64,000 nt of DNA from Streptomyces cyaneochromogenes (GTDB lineage Bacteria > Actinomycetota > Actinomycetes > Streptomycetales > Streptomycetaceae): positions 2,852,001 to 2,916,000 of the forward strand of contig NZ_CP034539.1 in assembly GCF_003963535.1 (NCBI RefSeq). Reading direction: 5' to 3'. The notes below the pieces were generated by a model that was given only the letters and a program-made list of their open reading frames with translations, was not told where the DNA came from and searched no databases. Both the position numbers and the translations under genes were made by a program. Positions 59,777 through 64,000 of this stretch are shown here, one piece after another. Each line of letters starts with the position of its first letter. The first letter of the stretch is position 1.

Positions 59777-60102
59777 GACGCGTTCCGGGGGCGGATGCGC
59801 AGTTCCCCGTTCCCGCCCCTCTTCCTCCCGCCCCCCATGACCCGTCCCCTCGCCCATTCCCATCGCATACGAGCCACCCGCCCGCCCTCCCCGGCGGCGC
59901 CGGAAGTCGCCGTATCGACTTTGCGCGGCCCCTCACAGCGTGAAACGCGCCACACCAATACCAGGTAACACGGGGTTCACATACGAGCAACGGCAGGGAA
60001 ATCGCCTGTTGACAGGCTCGCGGGCATCAAGAGCGGCGCCTCAGTGCCGCAGCGCCGCAGCACCCGCAAGTGCGCCTAGACCCACCCCGAAGGATGTGGC
60101 CC
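59777..60102 (+). promoter_or_regulatory. glnII upstream region with candidate GlnR half-sites
   Basis: GAAAC-6-CACCA (59942-59957) and GTAAC-6-TTCAC (59965-59980) resemble GlnR half-sites but with less regular spacing than at glnA. glnII is a known GlnR target in Streptomyces. The remaining 300 bases show no gene. Confidence 0.6.
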
Positions 60103-61134
60103 GTGACCTTCAAGGCTGAGTACATCTGGATCGACGGCACCGAGCCGACGGCCAAGCTGCGTTCCAAGACGAAGATCATCGCGGGTGAGCCCGCCGGTCT
60201 GGACGCGCTGCCGATCTGGGGCTTCGACGGGTCGTCCACGAACCAGGCCGAGGGCCACTCCTCGGACCGTGTCCTCAAGCCGGTCTTCACCTGCCCCGAC
60301 CCGATCCGCGGTGGCGACGACGTCCTCGTCCTGTGCGAGGTCCTCAACATCGACATGACGCCGCACGAGTCCAACACCCGTGCCGCGCTCGTCGAGGTCG
60401 CCGAGAAGTTCGCCGCCCAGGAGCCGATCTTCGGCATCGAGCAGGAGTACACGTTCTTCCAGGACGGCTACCCGCTCGGCTTCCCCAAGGGCGGCTTCCC
60501 GGCCCCGCAGGGCGGCTACTACTGCGGCGTCGGCGCCGACGAGATCTTCGGCCGTGAGGTCGTCGAGGCCCACCTGGACAACTGTCTCGCCGCCGGCCTG
60601 GCGATCTCCGGCATCAACGCCGAAGTCATGCCCGGTCAGTGGGAGTTCCAGGTCGGCCCGGTCTCCCCGCTGGAGGTCTCCGACCACCTGTGGGTCGCCC
60701 GCTGGCTGCTCTACCGCACCGCCGAGGACTTCGGCATCTCCGCGACGCTGGACCCGAAGCCGGTGAAGGGCGACTGGAACGGCGCCGGTGCGCACACCAA
60801 CTTCTCCACCAAGGCGATGCGCGAGACGTACGAGGCGATCATCACCGCCGCCGAGTCGCTCGGTGAGGGCTCCAAGCCGCTCGACCACGTCAAGAACTAC
60901 GGCGCCGGCATCGACGACCGCCTGACCGGTCTGCACGAGACCGCCCCGTGGAACGAGTACTCCTACGGCGTCTCCAACCGCGGCGCCTCGGTCCGTATCC
61001 CGTGGCAGGTCGAGAAGGACGGCAAGGGCTACATCGAGGACCGCCGTCCGAACGCCAACGTCGACCCGTACGTCGTGACGCGTCTGCTCGTCGACACCTG
61101 CTGCTCCGCGCTGGAGAAGGCCGGCCAGGTCTGA
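60103..61134 (+). CDS. glnII: glutamine synthetase, type II (eukaryotic-like)
   Basis: 343 residues from GTG 60103 behind AAGGATG. KAEYIWIDGTEPTAKLRSKT and PIWGFDGSSTNQAEG start the enzyme, with FGIEQEYTFF for metal, PQGGYYCGVGAD, EVMPGQWEFQVGP, WNGAGAHTNFSTKAMRE for ATP and NRGASVRIPWQVEKDGKGYIEDRRPNANVDPY split along the C-terminal domain. GSII is smaller, heat-labile and not adenylylated, and serves nitrogen-starved cells beside GlnA, encoded 10 kb upstream. Regulation by GlnR is expected. A perfect 16-bp hairpin follows. Confidence 0.96.
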   Translation: MTFKAEYIWIDGTEPTAKLRSKTKIIAGEPAGLDALPIWGFDGSSTNQAEGHSSDRVLKPVFTCPDPIRGGDDVLVLCEVLNIDMTPHESNTRAALVEVAEKFAAQEPIFGIEQEYTFFQDGYPLGFPKGGFPAPQGGYYCGVGADEIFGREVVEAHLDNCLAAGLAISGINAEVMPGQWEFQVGPVSPLEVSDHLWVARWLLYRTAEDFGISATLDPKPVKGDWNGAGAHTNFSTKAMRETYEAIITAAESLGEGSKPLDHVKNYGAGIDDRLTGLHETAPWNEYSYGVSNRGASVRIPWQVEKDGKGYIEDRRPNANVDPYVVTRLLVDTCCSALEKAGQV

Positions 61135-61150
61135 TCCGCCCAGTAGCTTC

Positions 61151-61187
61151 CCGAGGGGCGCCCACCAGGACGGTGGGCGCCCCTCGG
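61151..61187 (+). terminator. terminator of glnII
   Basis: CCGAGGGGCGCCCACC pairs with GGTGGGCGCCCCTCGG over five bases, 16-bp perfect stem. Confidence 0.85.
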
Positions 61188-61238
61188 CGTTGGCGGGCGG
61201 TGATCGCGTTGTCAGTGGCGGGTGTCATCGTGGGGGGC

Positions 61239-62162
61239 ATGGAGATCGACGAGGGACTGTCCGTCAAGGTCGAGACGGAGTTCGGCGAGAGGTATGCGCG
61301 GCCGTCCGAGGCCCAGCTGCGGGATCTGGTAGGGCGCCTCGGGGAGCCCGGTGACAACTGGCTGGTGATGCAGCGGATACCGGACGTGCCGGACGTGTTC
61401 GCCCAGCTGTGGCACGAGCGGGGCGGTGACTACCAGCTGGAGCACCGTGAGAGCCGCGAGCGCTTCCTCGGCACGATAATCCCGGACGCGGAGACGGTGG
61501 CCGACGCGCTGGTGGGGTGGGCGAGGCAGCGGGGCGGCTGGGACGGCCGGTTCGGTTGGACGCCGGTCGCGGCGGATCCGCCCGAGCAGGTGCCCGAACT
61601 TCCCCGCGCGATACGCGAGGAGGTGGAGGAGCGGGTGCGTGAGCTGCTGCGGTGCGGGTACGACACCCGGGCGACGCTCGCGGAGGCCGCCGAGGAGTAT
61701 CTCGTCGAGGGGCGCAAACGGCCCGTGTCGGCGGCGCAGGCACGGGAGTTGGTCGACCGGCTGTGGCTGGAGAGGCTTGCTGAGCAGGCGACGTGGCAGG
61801 GGACGACGGATCCTGAGCGCCTCACGCGTGCGTTCGAGGCGCTCACCGCACGCGGGGTCACGGCGCGGGAGGACTTCGCCTGCTGCCGCAACTGTGGCAC
61901 CGCGGAGATCGGCGCTGAGCGCGCCGAAGGGGACCACGGGTTCGTGTACTTCCACAGCCAGTGCACCGAGGGCGCGGCCGCGGGGCACGGGCTGATGCTG
62001 CTGTACGGGGGGTTCGACGGCTCGGCGGAGACGACCGCCGCCGTCGGGCGCGAGGTCGTGGACGCGCTCACCGCGGCAGGGCTGTCCACGGAGTGGGACG
62101 GCGATCCGAGCAGAGCGATCACCGTCACACCGTTGACCTGGGAAAAACGGCTGGAAGGATGA
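61239..62162 (+). CDS. DUF6891 domain-containing protein
   Basis: 307 residues. The first 100 residues (LSVKVETEFGERYARPSEA, NWLVMQRIPDVPDVFAQLW, EHRESRERFLGTI) form one domain. The C-terminal DUF6891-type part has REDFACCRNCGTAEIGAE, GDHGFVYFHSQCTE and LMLLYGGFDGSAETTAAVG, ending ITVTPLTWEKRL. Cys residues in CCRNCG might bind metal. Unknown function, cytoplasmic. CATCGT is seven bases before ATG 61239, a possible leaderless promoter. Confidence 0.75.
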   Translation: MEIDEGLSVKVETEFGERYARPSEAQLRDLVGRLGEPGDNWLVMQRIPDVPDVFAQLWHERGGDYQLEHRESRERFLGTIIPDAETVADALVGWARQRGGWDGRFGWTPVAADPPEQVPELPRAIREEVEERVRELLRCGYDTRATLAEAAEEYLVEGRKRPVSAAQARELVDRLWLERLAEQATWQGTTDPERLTRAFEALTARGVTAREDFACCRNCGTAEIGAERAEGDHGFVYFHSQCTEGAAAGHGLMLLYGGFDGSAETTAAVGREVVDALTAAGLSTEWDGDPSRAITVTPLTWEKRLEG

Positions 62163-62206
62163 GACGAAGGGTCCCGTCGAGGGCGGGCGTCTGCTTCAAT
62201 GGGGAC

Positions 62207-62329
62207 ATGGCCAGCTACCAGAAGTACTCCGCGACAGGTCGCCATGACCTCGAGCCCTTCTGGCCTTCCCGTCAGCACCACGACTTCGACCGGGTGTGTT
62301 GCCGCGCGATGAACGCGCGGGCCCTGTAA
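62207..62329 (+). CDS. 40-residue leader-type peptide with Cys-Cys
   Basis: A short frame, ATG 62207 to TAA, with good codon bias. The central WPSRQHHDFDRVCCR resembles the SRxHxDxxRVC pattern of actinobacterial leader peptides that regulate downstream genes by ribosome pausing at cysteine codons; here two Cys codons (TGT TGC) stand together. TTCAAT precedes the ATG by six bases without a ribosome site. The next gene, a winged-helix regulator, starts 83 bases after its stop. In between, GGCCTTCGGCC forms a small hairpin. Function is inferred only. Confidence 0.6.
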   Translation: MASYQKYSATGRHDLEPFWPSRQHHDFDRVCCRAMNARAL

Positions 62330-62412
62330 AGCCGTATTCCCTCGGCCTTCGGCCAGCGCGAAACGACGTACGTCCCCCAACGGACCTCTCGCGCGAAAAG
62401 AGCTGACCTCTC

Positions 62413-62970
62413 ATGGCGACCACTCGTTCTCTCTCCACCGCCACGCTCAACTCCCCCGCCCCGAACGCGCCACGGCATCATCTGCGCGCCGTGGACCGGG
62501 ACGAGGTGATCGATGTCGCGGACCTCCTGCCGCCGGGTGCCACCTGGCTGCCCGCTCCCCAGCACTCCCTGCCCACCCTGCCGGGACAGCCGCCGATGAT
62601 CGGCTACCTGGTGCTGGTGCCGGCCGACCAGCAGCTGCCGGTCGCCCCGGTCCCGCCGGTCCGTGACACCGTCGGCGACCCGCTCGTCACCGTCGACACC
62701 GTGCGGCGCGCCGCCGCGGTCGACGGGCGTGAACTCGACCTCACCTACCTGGAGTTCGAGCTGCTCGCCCATCTGGTGGCCAATCCCCACCGGGTGCACA
62801 CCCGCGACCAGCTGGTCACCACGGTGTGGGGGTACGGACATGTGGGCGACGGCCGTACGGTCGACGTGCACATCGCCCGGCTGCGCCGCAAGCTGGGCGC
62901 CGAGCACCGGGACACCATCCGGACCGTGCGACGGGTGGGGTACAAGTACGCCCCGCCGGCCGGGCGCTGA
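62413..62970 (+). CDS. winged-helix (OmpR/PhoB C-terminal type) regulator
   Basis: 185 residues. The last 85 residues form a trans_reg_C domain: GRELDLTYLEFELLAHLVAN, HRVHTRDQLVTTVWGYGHVG, DGRTVDVHIARLRRKLG, IRTVRRVGYKY. There is no receiver domain; the first 100 residues are Pro-rich and globular in parts (GYLVLVPADQQLPVAPVPP). So it is an orphan regulator not controlled by the usual phosphorylation. ATG 62413 has only AGAGCTGACC ahead. A leader-type peptide precedes it and may control its expression. Confidence 0.82.
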   Translation: MATTRSLSTATLNSPAPNAPRHHLRAVDRDEVIDVADLLPPGATWLPAPQHSLPTLPGQPPMIGYLVLVPADQQLPVAPVPPVRDTVGDPLVTVDTVRRAAAVDGRELDLTYLEFELLAHLVANPHRVHTRDQLVTTVWGYGHVGDGRTVDVHIARLRRKLGAEHRDTIRTVRRVGYKYAPPAGR

Positions 62971-63054
62971 CCTCCCGGGCCGCTCCCCCGCCGGCGCTCT
63001 GCTGACGGCAGAGTGCTGTTCCGTCCCGCGCCCGTACCGTGCAGAGTCGGCGTC

Positions 63055-64000
63055 ATGAGACTTCTGATGCTGGGTGGTACGGACTTCGCGGGGCGGGCCG
63101 TCGTGGAGGCGGCCCTCGGGCGTGGCTGGGACGTGACCGTCTTCCACCGGGGGCGGCAGGCCCCGCCGGCCGGGGTACGGTCGCTGCACGGTGACCGCAC
63201 CGCGCCCGACGGGCTCGCCGCCCTCGCGCGGGCGGAGGGCGAGTGGGACGCCGTCGTCGACACCTGGTCGGCGGCTCCGCGTGCGGTGCAGGACTCGGCG
63301 CGGCTGCTGCGGGACCGCGCCGGGCGGTATGTGTACGTGTCGAGCTGCTCGGTGTACGAGTGGGCCCCGCCCGCCGGGTACACCGAGGACGCGCCCGTCG
63401 TCGAGGGCGCCGAGGCCGGTGCCGAGCAGACCGACTACGCGCGGGACAAGCGGGGCGGCGAGCTGGCCGCCGTCGAGGAGTTCGGCGCGGACCGCTCGCC
63501 GCTCGTGCGCTCCGGGCTGCTCATCGGGCCGTACGAGAACGTCGGCCGGCTGCCGTGGTGGCTGACGCGGATCGAGCGGGGCGGGCCCGTGCTGGCGCCG
63601 GGGCCACGGGATCTGCCGCTCCAGTACGTCGACGTGCGCGACCTCGCGGAGTGGACCCTGGGCGCGGTGGAGCAGGAGCTGACCGGGCCGTACAACCTGA
63701 TGTCACCTCAGGGGCACGCCACCATGGGCACGTTCCTCGACGCCTGCGTGGCGACCGTCGGCGGTACGGCCGAGCTCCGCTGGACCGAGCCCGAGGTGAT
63801 CCTGGACGCCGGAATCGAGCCCTGGACGCAGTTGCCGGTGTGGGTGCCGCCGGCCAGCGACCTGCACGACGCCCTGCACAGCGCGGACGTGTCCCGGGCC
63901 GTCGCGACGGGGCTGCGCTGCCGTCCCGTCGAGGAGACCGTCGCCGACACCTGGAGGTGGCTGCAGGACATCGGGGGCAGGGCGCCGACGCGGCAGGACC
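63055..64000 (+). CDS. NAD-dependent epimerase/reductase-like protein (3'-partial)
   Basis: 315 codons are visible, running off the right edge. LLMLGGTDFAGRAVVEAAL is a Rossmann motif with GGTxFxG typical of the extended SDR group close to CSP41/isoflavone-reductase types; YVYVSSCSVYEW supplies the Ser and Tyr region, LIGPYENVGRLPWWLTRI and LPLQYVDVRDLAEW follow. ATG 63055 lies seven bases after CAGAGT, so it may be leaderless, with TACCGT slightly further upstream as an alternative -10. Substrate unknown. Confidence 0.8.
   Translation, partial: MRLLMLGGTDFAGRAVVEAALGRGWDVTVFHRGRQAPPAGVRSLHGDRTAPDGLAALARAEGEWDAVVDTWSAAPRAVQDSARLLRDRAGRYVYVSSCSVYEWAPPAGYTEDAPVVEGAEAGAEQTDYARDKRGGELAAVEEFGADRSPLVRSGLLIGPYENVGRLPWWLTRIERGGPVLAPGPRDLPLQYVDVRDLAEWTLGAVEQELTGPYNLMSPQGHATMGTFLDACVATVGGTAELRWTEPEVILDAGIEPWTQLPVWVPPASDLHDALHSADVSRAVATGLRCRPVEETVADTWRWLQDIGGRAPTRQD

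Overview
The window is about 71% G+C and has actinomycete gene structure: a near-saturated third codon position, many GTG starts, and many start codons sitting directly downstream of a TAnnnT box. Its gene content (nucleotide-loop cobalamin genes, PspA/PspAA/PspAB, actinobacterial SucB, both GlnA and GlnII, XRE/DUF397 pairs, a MarP-type protease) points to a Streptomyces chromosome, core region. I see no tRNA, rRNA, CRISPR array, phage or secondary-metabolite cluster.

Layout. 1-1209: the end of an RHS polymorphic toxin with a barnase-like tip, overlapped by its barstar-like immunity gene; base composition is lower than its surroundings. 1559-4314: a DUF1266 protein and an XRE regulator/DUF397 pair with its usual divergent small partner. 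4382-11013 (all minus strand): PspA, PspAA, a two-component system and an RND exporter, i.e. an envelope-stress and efflux block. 11349-19187: a DUF3043 membrane protein, a methyltransferase that appears to start at CTG, and the dispersed cobalamin genes cobU, cobT and cobS with a second methyltransferase, a rhomboid-like protein and a MITE-like element between them. 19176-25056 (minus): a tightly overlapping four-gene operon coding for a secreted CE18/Agd3-like deacetylase, a PelF-type GT4 glycosyltransferase, a 12-TM protein and a spherulin-4 (GH135-like) hydrolase. This looks like a bacterial counterpart of the fungal galactosaminogalactan or bacterial Pel exopolysaccharide machinery and is the most interesting system here.

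25408-36235: leucyl aminopeptidase, then the 2-oxoacid dehydrogenase genes lpd, sucB and aceE with a GntR regulator and a clear palindromic operator before aceE, followed by a WYL regulator and small genes. 36440-40080: a cell-wall group (FemX-like transferase, PGRP amidase, MarP protease). 40098-44735: an acetyltransferase, a TIGR01777 epimerase, an FAD oxidoreductase and a TPR-containing regulator. 45014-46882: lipB and lipA, which make the lipoyl groups that SucB carries. 47049-50838: a GlnR-regulated small gene and glnA, each with a GlnR-type operator. 50984-58894: HtpX and PspAB, a frameshifted HEAT-repeat gene, DUF2252 and other conserved genes. 59013-64000: a secreted protein, glnII with a probable GlnR site, a DUF6891 protein, a Cys-Cys leader-type peptide before a winged-helix regulator, and a truncated epimerase.

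Three themes cross the window. At least seven genes look leaderless. A dispersed 70-80 bp palindromic repeat occurs five times, once inside and in frame with a membrane-protein gene. Strong perfect hairpins close most transcription units. Function assignments come from reading motifs and from memory of the families; no database search was run.
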